The notes under the pieces are model-generated. The model was given only the letters and a program-made list of their open reading frames with translations, ran no database searches and was not told where the DNA came from. A program made the translations under genes and the position numbers. Shown here in pieces: positions 35,694 through 43,079 of a DNA stretch of 64,000 bases. The stretch is from Halieaceae bacterium UBA5085 (lineage in GTDB: Bacteria > Pseudomonadota > Gammaproteobacteria > Pseudomonadales > Halieaceae), in assembly GCA_002414665.1 (NCBI GenBank), contig DIAF01000046.1, positions 61,349-125,348 on the forward strand, given 5' to 3'. How positions within the stretch are numbered: the first letter of the stretch is position 1; each line of letters opens with the position of its first letter.

Positions 35694-36047
35694 CTAGCGC
35701 AGGGTGCTGGCAACGTGCTCGGCACCAACCTGGCTCACAGCCTCGGCAAACGCCGAGGCGTGACAGGCGCGGTTGTTGGCGGCCTGACGCAGGCCACCAG
35801 CGGCACGATAATCGGTAGAACCGCAGACCTCGCGAGCAGCCGCGCTGATCCGCTGGTGCAGTACTTGCTGGCCTTGCGCGGTATCCAGATTGAGGTCACT
35901 GAGCTCAACCCGCACACTGGCAGCTTCCATTCCCTTAGCCAGTACCAGCGTGTCTTCGTGCGTGCTGGCAGCTGTCGCTGCAAGGGCTACTGTGCTGCAG
36001 GCACCGAAAGCGAGTGTGGCGATGTACTTTTTGATAGATGATTGCAT
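35694..36047 (-). CDS. UrcA-family small exported protein
   Basis: A 117-residue protein with a signal peptide (KKYIATLAFGACSTVALAAT) and the UrcA pattern: a strand like VRVELSDLNLDTAQGQQVLHQ, then RISAAAREVC and a later Cys in NNRACHASAFAEAV, which probably form a disulfide. The family is small, periplasmic, often present in multiple copies in proteobacteria such as Sphingomonas and Halieaceae relatives, and has no known function. The ATG at 36047 has an AGGAG site seven bases upstream; the upstream frame extension lacks a signal. It has its own terminator, so it is a single-gene unit. Confidence 0.82.
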   Translation of the reverse strand: MQSSIKKYIATLAFGACSTVALAATAASTHEDTLVLAKGMEAASVRVELSDLNLDTAQGQQVLHQRISAAAREVCGSTDYRAAGGLRQAANNRACHASAFAEAVSQVGAEHVASTLR

Positions 36048-36250
36048 GGTCGTTCTCCTGGCCAGACTTGGCGTTGTTGTTGGGCTTGAGGACCCGCTAG
36101 GTGGTGTCCCGCGCTGTCCATGGAACACAGATTAGGGGTACCGTGCGCCTGCCGACAGGGGCTTTCGATGAGTTGCAGGGGACCAGCGATGAAATGCATC
36201 AATCCAGCGACGAATGGCTTGCGTAACGGACTCTTCAACAGCAGCGCCGC

Positions 36251-36279
36251 TTGGCTTTCGAGCGTAGCCACAGGATAAT
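36251..36279 (+). promoter_or_regulatory. Candidate promoter directly before hemH
   Basis: TTGGCT (36251-36256), 17 bases, then GATAAT (36274-36279). The expected start of transcription is within a few bases of the hemH ATG at 36288, so the message would be nearly leaderless. The -10 box overlaps the weak AGGA ribosome site. Confidence 0.4.
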
Positions 36280-36287
36280 GCCAGCCC

Positions 36288-37364
36288 ATGCGATACCGTG
36301 GACAACAGGACTACGACCACCGTCAGGCGCCCCGCACAGGCGTACTGATCACCAACCTTGGCACACCAGATGCCCCTGAAAAGGGAGCCCTTCGCCGCTA
36401 CCTGAAAGAGTTTTTGTCAGACCCACGGGTAGTAGAAGTACCGCGCCTGCTCTGGCTATTCATTCTGCACGGCATCATCCTGAACATTCGACCCGCGCGC
36501 TCTGCGAAGGCTTACCGCACGGTATGGACCGAACAAGGTTCGCCGTTGCTGCTGCACACCCGTGAGCAGGCCAGCGCACTGCGCCAGACGCTGCAGAAAA
36601 CCCATGGCGACACCGTGCTGGTGGAGTTTGCCATGCGCTATGGCTCCCACCCTCTGTCCGAACAGCTGCAATCGCTTTTCGACCGTGGCGTACAGAGGCT
36701 GGTCGTACTGCCGCTGTATCCGCAATACAGCGGTCCAACGACCGGCTCCACCTTTGACGCCCTGGCGGCCGACTTCCGCCAGCGCCGCTGGCTGCCCGAG
36801 TTACGCTTCGTCGCGCAGTATCACGACCATCCCGCCTATATCAGCGCACTGGCTGCCAGCGTGCGGGCGCACTGGCAGGCGCACGGTCGCGCGGACCGCC
36901 TGATCATGTCCTATCACGGCGAACCTGAGCGCTACCTGCACAATGGGGACCCTTATCACTGTCACTGCCACAAAACCAGCCGCCTGCTGGCGGAAGCGCT
37001 GGAGCTGGATGCCGGTGAATATCTGACCTGCTTTCAATCGCGCTTTGGCCGTGAGCCCTGGCTGAAGCCCTACACGGACGAAACCCTGCGGGGCTTGCCC
37101 GCACAGGGCGTAAAGTCCGTGCAGGTCATTTGCCCGGGGTTCTCTGCAGACTGCCTGGAAACCATCGAAGAAATCGGCGTGGAGAATCGCGGCTACTTTA
37201 TGGAAGCCGGCGGTGAACGCTACGAGTATATTCCCTGCCTGAACAGTGATTCGGCACACATTGAAGCGCTCACCACCCTGGTGGAGGAACAGATGCTGGG
37301 CTGGTCAGCAAAGCCCTTCGACGCAGAGGCTACCCTGGCCCGCGCCAAAGCACTGGGCGCGTGA
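36288..37364 (+). CDS. hemH: Ferrochelatase
   Basis: A 358-residue ferrochelatase that inserts Fe(II) into protoporphyrin IX as the last haem-synthesis step. The start MRYRGQQDYDH and then GVLITNLGTPDAP is typical of gammaproteobacterial homologues. Further signatures are LPLYPQYSGPTTGSTFDAL, the catalytic His region LIMSYHGEPERYL, TCFQSRFGREPWLKPYTDETL and FSADCLETIEEI with the conserved Glu pair. Several Cys are present (CHCHKTS, VICPGFSADC), but I cannot say whether they bind a 2Fe-2S cluster. The gene stands alone and converges with the ICMT-like gene 13 bases downstream. A promoter right against the ATG is listed separately. Confidence 0.95.
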   Translation: MRYRGQQDYDHRQAPRTGVLITNLGTPDAPEKGALRRYLKEFLSDPRVVEVPRLLWLFILHGIILNIRPARSAKAYRTVWTEQGSPLLLHTREQASALRQTLQKTHGDTVLVEFAMRYGSHPLSEQLQSLFDRGVQRLVVLPLYPQYSGPTTGSTFDALAADFRQRRWLPELRFVAQYHDHPAYISALAASVRAHWQAHGRADRLIMSYHGEPERYLHNGDPYHCHCHKTSRLLAEALELDAGEYLTCFQSRFGREPWLKPYTDETLRGLPAQGVKSVQVICPGFSADCLETIEEIGVENRGYFMEAGGERYEYIPCLNSDSAHIEALTTLVEEQMLGWSAKPFDAEATLARAKALGA

Positions 37365-37377
37365 CCGCCAGAGCTGG

Positions 37378-37827
37378 CTACAGCCAACGCCGCACGCGGG
37401 CGCAGTAGGCAGGGTAGTCTTCGGGAAAGAGACCCTGCAGTAACGCCTCTTCGGGCCGGATATAGCGCCACTCGACAATCACCATGAACAGGGGCGGAAC
37501 CAGCAACGCCATGCTGGACCCCACCGTCACGGCGACGCCGAGCAAAATGGCCGCCATACCCAGATACATGGGGTTGCGGGTGAAACGGTAGACGCCTGTA
37601 GTGACCAGCGCCGAGACATTGCGAAAGGGTATCAGGTCAGTGCCGGCGCGCTTGAAAAGGCCACCTGCCACCACGAGCATGGCAAGGCCAGCGAGCAGAA
37701 TGGCACCGCCCAGCAACTGACTGACCTGACTGGTGAAGCGGGGGCCCGGGTAGAACTCATTGAAGGCAAAAATGGCGCAAACGCCGAATACCATCCACAT
37801 GGGCGGGTAGATGATGCGTTTGACCAT
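37378..37827 (-). CDS. Isoprenylcysteine methyltransferase-like (ICMT/PEMT) membrane protein
   Basis: A 149-residue integral membrane protein with about four helices. The C-terminal LVTTGVYRFTRNPMYLGM and the later VEWRYIRPEEALL match the SAM-binding end of the ICMT/PEMT methyltransferase group (RNPxYxG motif and the late EE pair). The family methylates lipids, isoprenyl-Cys or small thiols; bacterial members are mostly uncharacterised. An AGGAG site supports the ATG at 37827. It sits 20 bases downstream of the ZIP transporter on the same strand, so co-transcription is likely, but a shared task is not evident. Confidence 0.85.
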   Translation of the reverse strand: MVKRIIYPPMWMVFGVCAIFAFNEFYPGPRFTSQVSQLLGGAILLAGLAMLVVAGGLFKRAGTDLIPFRNVSALVTTGVYRFTRNPMYLGMAAILLGVAVTVGSSMALLVPPLFMVIVEWRYIRPEEALLQGLFPEDYPAYCARVRRWL

Positions 37828-37847
37828 ATTCCTCTCCTGTACTTTGC

Positions 37848-38741
37848 TCAGACGCCGTGCATGTGCACGCCGGCGGGCTCCAGCCCGCCAATCGAGTACG
37901 CCAGTATGATCCCGACAAGGAAGGCCAGAGTCAATTTACCGCGATCGTGACTGTGAAAATGCACCTCAGGCAGCAGATCGCTCAAGGCAATGCAGATGAA
38001 GGCGCCGGCAGAGAACGCCAGCGCGCCCGCCACAGCGTGGTGACGGGCATCGCCAAGCAGGTCCACACCGAAGAAAAACAGCAGCGCGCCTAACGGGCAA
38101 AGCAGCGCAAACCCCAGATTGGCCAGCGAACGGGAACGGCGGCTCCAACCGCCTGCCTCCATGATGGTGGTGATGGACATGGCATCCAGCGGTTTGTGCA
38201 GGAGGATAGCCAGAAACACACCGACGCCGAGCAGCCCCGCACTGCGCCCGACCTCACCCTGCATCACCGCCCCCAGGGCAACGCCATCGATCAGCGTGTG
38301 TACGCCCAGACCAAGAGCAAGGCCCACCCAGCTAAGACGGTGTGCAGCGGGAACAGCTTGCGGTGGAACCAGCGCCGTAGGCGCTGCACCAGCCCCGCTA
38401 TGGTGATCGTGCGTGTGGCTGTGATCATGCTCATGTTCTTCGTCACTGAAGTCGTGCTGGTGAAAATGAAACATGCGCAGCAACAGAAGCATGGTGATGA
38501 GGCCAATCATCAGCCACCAGACCGATGCATCCGCGCCATACTCATGCGGCTGCAGGGCGATACTGTGTGGCAGCAGGTGATAAAACGCGACGCCCAGCAT
38601 CAGCCCCGAGACAAAACTCATCACCAGCTGGGTCCGGGTGTGGGTCATCCTCACCCAGTTAGGCAGCAAACCGCCGGCCAGGGACAGCAGCGCAATGGCG
38701 ACACAGTACGCAACCAACAGCAGTTCAGGTGTCAGGCTCAT
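37848..38741 (-). CDS. ZIP-family divalent metal transporter
   Basis: A 297-residue membrane protein with eight predicted helices. A His/Asp/Glu-rich loop (SDEEHEHDHSHTHDHHSGAG) between helices 3 and 4 is the hallmark metal-binding loop of ZIP transporters. Helices 4 and 5 carry the ligand residues: GVHTLIDGVALGAVMQ and LAILLHKPLDAMSIT. It should import Zn(II) or another divalent metal across the inner membrane. No Zur-like site was recognised. It is downstream of proB by 23 bases on the same strand, with weak ribosome-site support at the ATG 38741. Confidence 0.92.
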   Translation of the reverse strand: MSLTPELLLVAYCVAIALLSLAGGLLPNWVRMTHTRTQLVMSFVSGLMLGVAFYHLLPHSIALQPHEYGADASVWWLMIGLITMLLLLRMFHFHQHDFSDEEHEHDHSHTHDHHSGAGAAPTALVPPQAVPAAHRLSWVGLALGLGVHTLIDGVALGAVMQGEVGRSAGLLGVGVFLAILLHKPLDAMSITTIMEAGGWSRRSRSLANLGFALLCPLGALLFFFGVDLLGDARHHAVAGALAFSAGAFICIALSDLLPEVHFHSHDRGKLTLAFLVGIILAYSIGGLEPAGVHMHGV

Positions 38742-38764
38742 TGGTGTTCCGGCCTCCAGCGGCG

Positions 38765-39892
38765 CTAGCTCAGCACCAGATTATCGCGGTGAATCAACTC
38801 TTCATCACCTTGATAACCCAGCAATGGCGCAATCTCGACAGAGGGCTTGCCCATAATGCGGCGCGCCTCGTCGGCGCTGTAGTTCACCAGGCCGCGCGCC
38901 ACTTCCCGCCCCTCCTGGTCAACGCAAAGCACCATATCACCGCGATCAAACTGGCCTGTCACGGCGCGCACACCCACGGGTAGCAGGCTGCGACCGGACT
39001 CTCTGAGCACACGCACCGCACCGGCATCCAGTTCCAGGCTCCCCGGGATGCGCACCATGCCCGCCAACCACTGCTTGCGGGCGTTTTCCGACTGCCTGCC
39101 GGTGCGCAGCCACGTGCCCAGCGCGCTGCCCGCCGCCACCTGTGCGACCACATCGGGGTGGCGGCCGCTGGCAATAACCGTTTCGGTCCCCGAGCGCGCT
39201 GCAAGGCGCGCAGCGCGCAGCTTGGTGATCATACCGCCGCGGCCGAGCGCCCCACCTTCTCCCGCCATGCGATCCAGCGCTTCATCGTGCACGTCGCGGG
39301 TATCCACCAGCACCGCGAAGGGGTTGAGGCGGGGATCCTCCTCGTACAGGCCCTGCTGGTCGGTCAGCAGCAGCAGGGCATCGGCATCAATCAGATTGGC
39401 CACCAGGGCAGCCAGCGTGTCGTTGTCGCCAAAGCGAATTTCATCCGTGACGACCGTATCGTTTTCGTTGATGACCGGCACCACACCGAGCCGCAACAAG
39501 GTGGTCAGCGTGCTGCGGGCGTTCAGGTAGCGATCGCGCGCGGTAATGTCGTCGTGACCCAACAGCACCTGTGCCGAGACAATATCGTATCCGCGAAACG
39601 CGGTTTCATAGCTTTGTATCAGCGAAGACTGGCCCACGGCCGCGGCGGCCTGCAGCTCATGCAAGCGGGTGGGGCGCCGCGGCCAGCCCAACCGCACCAG
39701 GCCAGCTGCGACCGCGCCGCTGGATACCAGTACCACCTCTGCACCGCGTTCCCGCAGCGCCGCAATCTGGGCAACCAGGCTGCCAATCATCGCTGCATCC
39801 AGACCTCGACCATCATTGGTGAGCAGTGCGCTACCCACCTTGATAACCCAGCGCCGGCTGGCGGCAATTGTTTCGCGATCCGGTTCAGCCAT
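38765..39892 (-). CDS. proB: Glutamate 5-kinase
   Basis: A 375-residue kinase that phosphorylates glutamate in the first step of proline synthesis. The amino-acid-kinase domain is seen in RWVIKVGSALLTNDGRGLD, LVSSGAVAAGLVRLGW, VINENDTVVTDEIRFGDND and GRGGMITKLRAARLAA. The C-terminal 80 residues form a PUA domain (LDAGAVRVLRESGRSLLPVG). Its start shares one base with the obgE stop (TGATG), so the pair is translationally coupled; obgE-proB adjacency is common in Gammaproteobacteria. No proA is present nearby. End-product control by proline is known for the family and cannot be read here. Confidence 0.96.
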   Translation of the reverse strand: MAEPDRETIAASRRWVIKVGSALLTNDGRGLDAAMIGSLVAQIAALRERGAEVVLVSSGAVAAGLVRLGWPRRPTRLHELQAAAAVGQSSLIQSYETAFRGYDIVSAQVLLGHDDITARDRYLNARSTLTTLLRLGVVPVINENDTVVTDEIRFGDNDTLAALVANLIDADALLLLTDQQGLYEEDPRLNPFAVLVDTRDVHDEALDRMAGEGGALGRGGMITKLRAARLAARSGTETVIASGRHPDVVAQVAAGSALGTWLRTGRQSENARKQWLAGMVRIPGSLELDAGAVRVLRESGRSLLPVGVRAVTGQFDRGDMVLCVDQEGREVARGLVNYSADEARRIMGKPSVEIAPLLGYQGDEELIHRDNLVLS

Positions 39893-41073
39893 CAGTGCAC
39901 ATATTCCACTTCAACATCGTCGCTGGCGTCGTCACCGGTGTCATCATCCGGCTGCCGGCGGTGACGGGCGCGCAAGGCTTCAATGCGTTCGCGCGCTTCC
40001 TGTTGCATGCGGGACTGTTGCTCCGCCTCTGCTTCGGCCACCTCGGGGTCGGCGAGTTCCAGCGCCTTCTGCTCTTCCAGCGCCACCATGAGATCCTGGC
40101 ACAGGCGCTTGGTACCCGCGCCGCTGATGGCAGCGGTTTCATAGACGGGCCCCTGCCAATCCAGCGCCTCAAGCAAGGCCGCGCGACGGGCAGCGAGCTC
40201 ACCATCGGGCACCAGGTCCACTTTGTTCAACACCAGCCAGCGCTGGCGTGCAGCCAGCGTCGGGCTGAACCTCTCCAGCTCCCGCACGATGGCGAGGGCG
40301 GCATCCGCCGGCTCGCTGTCGTCAACCGGTGCCATATCCACCAGATGCAGGAGAATCCGGTTCCGCGTCAGGTGCTTGAGAAAGCGGATACCCAGCCCCG
40401 CGCCATCGGAGGCACCCTCGATCAGGCCTGGTATATCTGCCACGACAAAACTACGGTGGGCGTCAACCTTGACCACGCCCAGATTCGGCACCAGCGTGGT
40501 GAACGGGTAGTCGGCCACTTTCGGACGCGCCGCGGAAATCGCCCTGATCAGCGTGGACTTGCCGGCGTTTGGCAACCCCAACAATCCCACATCGGCCAGG
40601 ACCTTGAGCTCCAGCTTGAGTGAACGCTGCTCACCCTCTGTGCCCGGGCTGGTTTGCCGCGGGGCGCGGTTGGTGCTGGATTTGTAGCGCGCATTGCCGA
40701 GCCCGTGCCAGCCGCCCTGGGCCACAACCAGCCGATCACCGTGCGCCGCCAGATCACCAAGCACCTCGGCGCTGTCTTCATCAATAATGGTCGTGCCAAC
40801 CGGAACCCGAAGAATCAGGTCCTCCCCGCTCTTGCCGGTGCAATTGCGGCTGCGGCCGGATTCGCCGTTTTCGGCGCGATAGCTGCGCACGAAACGGTAG
40901 TCAACCATGGTGTTCAGGTTTTCGTCTGCCTCCATGATGACACTGCCGCCATCACCACCGTCGCCACCATCGGGGCCGCCGCGCGGCACAAACTTTTCCC
41001 TGCGGAAACTCAGGCAGCCGTTGCCGCCATTGCCCGCGAACACTTTGATGCTTGCTTCGTCTACAAATTTCAT
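39892..41073 (-). CDS. obgE: GTPase ObgE/CgtA
   Basis: A 393-residue essential GTPase involved in large ribosomal subunit assembly and stress response. The Gly-rich Obg fold spans residues 1-158 (KVFAGNGGNGCLSFRREKF, GGPDGGDGGDGGSV). The G domain follows with G1 GLPNAGKST, switch region YPFTTLVPNLGVV, G3 DIPGLIEGAS and G4 NKVDLV. The C-terminal extension is acidic and low in complexity, as in E. coli. A terminator separates it from rpmA 120 bases upstream, so it needs its own promoter; the GTTCGC/GCGAAC inverted repeat at 41104-41119 lies in that gap. There is almost no ribosome site at the ATG. Confidence 0.97.
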   Translation of the reverse strand: MKFVDEASIKVFAGNGGNGCLSFRREKFVPRGGPDGGDGGDGGSVIMEADENLNTMVDYRFVRSYRAENGESGRSRNCTGKSGEDLILRVPVGTTIIDEDSAEVLGDLAAHGDRLVVAQGGWHGLGNARYKSSTNRAPRQTSPGTEGEQRSLKLELKVLADVGLLGLPNAGKSTLIRAISAARPKVADYPFTTLVPNLGVVKVDAHRSFVVADIPGLIEGASDGAGLGIRFLKHLTRNRILLHLVDMAPVDDSEPADAALAIVRELERFSPTLAARQRWLVLNKVDLVPDGELAARRAALLEALDWQGPVYETAAISGAGTKRLCQDLMVALEEQKALELADPEVAEAEAEQQSRMQQEARERIEALRARHRRQPDDDTGDDASDDVEVEYVH

Positions 41074-41132
41074 GGTTTGACCGTTGCGCCCCTTGCCGGA
41101 GCGCGTTCGCCTTTGCGAACGTCAGTTACTCT

Positions 41133-41163
41133 AAAAAAAAAGCCCCGTCAGTTGACGAGGCTT
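41133..41163 (-). terminator. Rho-independent terminator of the rplU-rpmA operon
   Basis: On the minus strand AGCCTCGTCA and TGACGGGGCT form a nearly perfect stem (one G-U pair) around a tiny loop, followed by nine T (41141-41133). It lies 31 bases after the rpmA stop. Confidence 0.9.
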
Positions 41164-41193
41164 TCTGTCTGTCCGGCCAGGTGGTCCGCCTGA

Positions 41194-41451
41194 TCAGGCG
41201 CTCACCACCTGCACGTATTTCCGGTTCTTCGGGCCTCGCGTCACAAACTCTACCCGACCTTCGGCGGTGGCGAACAGCGTGTGATCGCGGCCGCAGCGCA
41301 CGTTGGCCCCGGGATGGAAACGGGTGCCACGCTGGCGAATCAGGATGTTGCCCGCCTGCACCAGCTGACCGCCAAAACGCTTGACGCCAAGGCGTTTGCT
41401 TTCGGAATCGCGACCGTTACGAGTACTGCCGCCTGCTTTCTTGTGTGCCAT
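41194..41451 (-). CDS. rpmA: 50S ribosomal protein L27
   Basis: An 85-residue L27 starting MAHKKAGGSTRNGRDSESKR. Its flexible N-terminus reaches toward the peptidyl-transferase centre. No cleavable N-terminal extension of the Firmicutes type is present. The ATG has a GGAGG site. It is 15 bases downstream of rplU in the standard rplU-rpmA pair, which ends at the terminator at 41133-41163, ahead of obgE. Confidence 0.98.
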   Translation of the reverse strand: MAHKKAGGSTRNGRDSESKRLGVKRFGGQLVQAGNILIRQRGTRFHPGANVRCGRDHTLFATAEGRVEFVTRGPKNRKYVQVVSA

Positions 41452-41466
41452 AGTCGCTAGCCTCCG

Positions 41467-41775
41467 TTACGCCGTGATAGCAGTGATTTTGACTTCGGTG
41501 AACCACTGGCGGTGGCCAGTTTCCTTCCGGTAGTGCTTACGGCGGTTGAATTTGACGATTTTAACCTTCTTGTGGCGGCCGTGGCTGACCACTTCAGCGG
41601 TGACCTTGCCACCCGCTACCAGCGGAGTACCGATCTTGACCTGCTCGCCGCCGACCATCAATACACGGTCGAATTCGATCGTGTCACCGGTGGCCACTTC
41701 GATTTTCTCCAGCTTCAGGGTCTCCCCCTCCACCACGCGATGCTGCTTGCCACCGCTCTCAATAACTGCGTACAT
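41467..41775 (-). CDS. rplU: 50S ribosomal protein L21
   Basis: A 102-residue L21 starting MYAVIESGGKQHRVVEGETL and ending in the basic RNA-binding tail KIVKFNRRKHYRKETGHRQ. It binds 23S rRNA next to L20. It is the first gene of the rplU-rpmA operon and is divergent from ispB, which is the usual gammaproteobacterial arrangement. A sigma-70 promoter with a roughly 125-base leader precedes it. The ATG has a GGAGA site. Confidence 0.98.
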   Translation of the reverse strand: MYAVIESGGKQHRVVEGETLKLEKIEVATGDTIEFDRVLMVGGEQVKIGTPLVAGGKVTAEVVSHGRHKKVKIVKFNRRKHYRKETGHRQWFTEVKITAITA

Positions 41776-41907
41776 TGCGTTCTCCGTTCAGTTAGCCTGC
41801 TCGCGACAGAAAATAACCCTGGATTATCGAGGGGGCAGAGCCAGGCACTAACAGTTCTCATGATTCCGGGGCATGCGCATCAGGCGCAACTACCGCGGAG
41901 GGCGGCG

Positions 41908-41936
41908 ATTTTACTCAACTCACCCCGCTCGAGCAA
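41908..41936 (-). promoter_or_regulatory. Promoter of rplU-rpmA
   Basis: On the minus strand -35 TTGCTC (41936-41931), a 17-base spacer and -10 TAAAAT (41913-41908). The predicted leader is about 125 bases, longer than needed, so it could hold a regulatory structure; no clear fold was identified by eye. Confidence 0.7.
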
Positions 41937-41991
41937 GGATTATTTGCGCCATCTGTAGACGTCCCACGCGGCGCAGCCCATGGCGCCGCGC

Positions 41992-42020
41992 TTGACACCC
42001 CCTCCCGACCCACCTAGCAT
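41992..42020 (+). promoter_or_regulatory. Promoter of ispB
   Basis: Consensus -35 TTGACA (41992-41997), 17-base spacer, -10 TAGCAT (42015-42020). Transcription should start near 42027, leaving a leader of about 22 bases before the ATG at 42049. Confidence 0.8.
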
Positions 42021-42048
42021 GCGCGGGCATTTTCAACGCCCTCATACT

Positions 42049-43011
42049 ATGCAGCAAATCCGCGCCAGCGTTGCCGGGGAGTTCGATCAGGTCAACCAGC
42101 TGATCATCCAGCAACTCCAGTCCAACGTGCCCCTGGTCGAGAATGTCGGCCACTATATTGTGGACGCCGGCGGCAAGCGCATGCGCCCCCTGCTGACATT
42201 GCTCACCGCCAAAGCGCTCGGCGCCTGCTCAGCCGGGCACGTGACCTTTGCCGCCGTGATCGAGTTCATCCATACCGCAACACTGCTGCACGACGACGTG
42301 GTCGACGTCTCGCAGCTACGTCGGGGCAGGCCTACGGCGAACTCCGAGTTTGGCAATGCCTCCAGTGTGCTCGTCGGTGATTTCCTCTATACCCGAGCCT
42401 TCCAGCTCATGGTGCAGCTCGACAACATCGAGATATTGCGGCACATGGCGGACACCACAAACACCATTGCCGAGGGCGAGGTACTGCAGCTGACCCGCGC
42501 GGGCAATGCAGGCACCACCGAGCAGCACTATATCGACATCATTACGCGCAAAACCGCCGTACTGTTCGCTGCGGCCTGCTACGGCGCCGCCGTGCTGAGC
42601 GGCACTGACGCGTTGCAGGCGGAAAACCTGCGCCGTTTCGGCCTGCACCTGGGGCTGGCATTCCAGATGATTGACGACATGCTCGACTACGCGGGCGATG
42701 CCGACACCATGGGCAAGAACGTGGGCGATGACTTGCGCGAGGGCAAGGTCACGCTACCGCTGATTCATATCCTGCGCACCGGGACCGCGGCTGAGCAGGC
42801 CCTGGTGCAACGGGCCATTACAGAGCGCTCCGCCGCAGAGATGGGCGCCATCAGCACGGCCGTACGGCGCTGCGCGGCTATCGACTACACGCGGGAGCGC
42901 GCGCGCGAGCATCACGACCTGGCGGTGGCCGCCCTCGCTGGACTACCTGCGGGCCCGGCACTGGAGGCCCTGCAGCAACTGACCCGATTGTCCATCGAGC
43001 GCGATCACTGA
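42049..43011 (+). CDS. ispB: Octaprenyl/polyprenyl diphosphate synthase
   Basis: A 320-residue trans-prenyltransferase that builds the isoprenoid tail of ubiquinone. The first Asp-rich motif is LLHDDVVDVSQLRRGRPTAN and the second QMIDDMLDYAG; GGKRMRPLL binds the allylic diphosphate. The ATG at 42049 is chosen because the homologues' N-terminus (EFDQVNQLIIQQLQSNVPL) aligns there and the predicted promoter ends just before it; in-frame ATGs at 41980 and 42019 lie inside or before the -10 box. It has little ribosome-site signal. Product chain length cannot be read. It is divergent from rplU as in E. coli. Confidence 0.94.
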   Translation: MQQIRASVAGEFDQVNQLIIQQLQSNVPLVENVGHYIVDAGGKRMRPLLTLLTAKALGACSAGHVTFAAVIEFIHTATLLHDDVVDVSQLRRGRPTANSEFGNASSVLVGDFLYTRAFQLMVQLDNIEILRHMADTTNTIAEGEVLQLTRAGNAGTTEQHYIDIITRKTAVLFAAACYGAAVLSGTDALQAENLRRFGLHLGLAFQMIDDMLDYAGDADTMGKNVGDDLREGKVTLPLIHILRTGTAAEQALVQRAITERSAAEMGAISTAVRRCAAIDYTRERAREHHDLAVAALAGLPAGPALEALQQLTRLSIERDH

Positions 43012-43024
43012 GCCCAACCCCGAA

Positions 43025-43053
43025 TTGCAGGCCGGGTTAGCCCTGCCTATACT
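43025..43053 (+). promoter_or_regulatory. Promoter of pgi
   Basis: -35 TTGCAG (43025-43030), 17-base spacer, -10 TATACT (43048-43053), with a short leader of about 20 bases to the ATG at 43080. It lies in the 68-base gap after ispB, so pgi need not depend on read-through. Confidence 0.75.
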
Positions 43054-43079
43054 GGCCGCCAGACACAGCGGCGCACACC

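Noticed and set aside
41104..41119. GTTCGC-CTTT-GCGAAC inverted repeat upstream of obgE
   Set aside because: It is a short hairpin without a T-run or promoter context; too little to call a regulatory site.
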